Shown: piece by piece, positions 63,839 to 64,000 of the stretch
Numbering within the stretch: the first letter of the stretch is position 1
How the letters are laid out: each line of letters starts with the position of its first letter
Program-made: the position numbers and the translations under genes
Source of the DNA: Kordiimonadales bacterium IMCC3096
GTDB taxonomy: Bacteria > Pseudomonadota > Alphaproteobacteria > Minwuiales > Minwuiaceae
Length of the DNA stretch: 64,000 nucleotides
Assembly: GCA_016865035.1 (NCBI GenBank)
Contig: CP018227.1
Coordinates: 404,001 to 468,000, forward strand
Direction of reading: 5' to 3'
Notes under the pieces: generated by a model
What the model saw: only the letters and a program-made list of their open reading frames with translations
Told to the model about the DNA's origin: nothing
Databases searched by the model: none

Positions 63839-64000
63839 TCCGCATCGACCTCCGCCGCTTCAACACCCAGCAGGGTCTGTGCCCCACCTGCTTCCAACCG
63901 TTCCGTCAGGCGGGAGATTGCCGCCACCATCAGACGTGCCTCCGTGATGAAACGCTGCGCCTCCGACAGCCCGTCATGGGTGAAATCGACCAGCGGCTGC
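63835..64000 (-). CDS. MCE-domain (MlaD-like) protein, C-terminal end (partial)
   Basis: The last 54 codons of a gene that continues past the window edge. The tail reads VDFTHDGLSEAQRFITEARLMVAAISRLTERLEAGGAQTLLG, like the helical C-terminus of MlaD-type MCE proteins, which hold lipids in the periplasm for an ABC transporter. The overlap with the auxiliary lipoprotein gene supports this. The MCE domain itself, the permease and the ATPase would be expected beyond position 64000. Confidence 0.72.
   Translation of the reverse strand, partial: QPLVDFTHDGLSEAQRFITEARLMVAAISRLTERLEAGGAQTLLGVEAAEVDAE

Overview
The window is high-GC, gene-dense bacterial chromosome with short intergenic gaps, many 1-14 nt gene overlaps and strong GGAGG-type ribosome sites. 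The gene content points to an alphaproteobacterium, probably of the Rhodospirillales/Thalassobaculum-Oceanibaculum kind: many TRAP and TAXI transporters, acyl-CoA enzymes, a one-piece secB, and the box benzoyl-CoA pathway with a BoxR-type regulator. The genus is my inference. No stretch longer than about 225 bases lacks a gene.

Region by region. 1-12.6 kb holds the 3' end of a class III aminotransferase, then an epimerase-like SDR, a PhyH dioxygenase, an LLM-type oxidoreductase, a DMT exporter, a CocE-type hydrolase, a thioesterase, two polysaccharide-deacetylase-type proteins, a GNAT protein, a divergent VOC/TetR pair with two palindromic operators, a DUF1636 protein and uvrC. 12.7-22 kb is a catabolic island on the minus strand (TetR regulator, TauD-type dioxygenase, fused TRAP permease, TAXI binding protein, NDP-forming acyl-CoA ligase, nitronate monooxygenase-like protein) with a divergent acyl-CoA dehydrogenase. 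22-35 kb has a secreted alpha/beta hydrolase, two AMP-forming acyl-CoA ligases (one prpE), an alkylsulfatase, a PPOX protein, a second LLM enzyme, tandem PaaI thioesterases, a CinA-type amidase, a membrane AraC regulator, a sterol-desaturase/DUF2147 fusion and secB.

35.5-40.4 kb: a secreted heparinase II/III gene is split by an intact IS3-family element (1286 bp, 3-bp GGA duplication, orfA/orfB with a T TTT TTA frameshift site). Removing the element plus one GGA restores an 853-codon frame. A TAXI-type binding protein overlaps the 3' end of the split gene by 4 nt.

41.3-54.4 kb: after tRNA-Thr(TGT) and a bestrophin come the genes for aerobic benzoyl-CoA degradation (boxR, boxA, boxB, boxC, a DUF309 gene, benzoate-CoA ligase), then a complete DctPQM TRAP transporter and a 3-hydroxybenzoate 6-hydroxylase-like monooxygenase. 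A repeated motif, TGCA-N6-TGCA, sits upstream of boxR, boxC, the ligase gene and the TRAP operon but was not noticed elsewhere. It is the likely BoxR operator and ties the transporter to benzoate catabolism. boxD and gentisate-cleaving genes are not in the window.

54.4-64 kb: putA, a secreted trypsin-like protease, an SDR, and an envelope-lipid block in which the 3' end of an MCE-domain gene, a PqiC-like lipoprotein, a YdbH-like AsmA-type protein, YnbE and YdbL are packed end to end.
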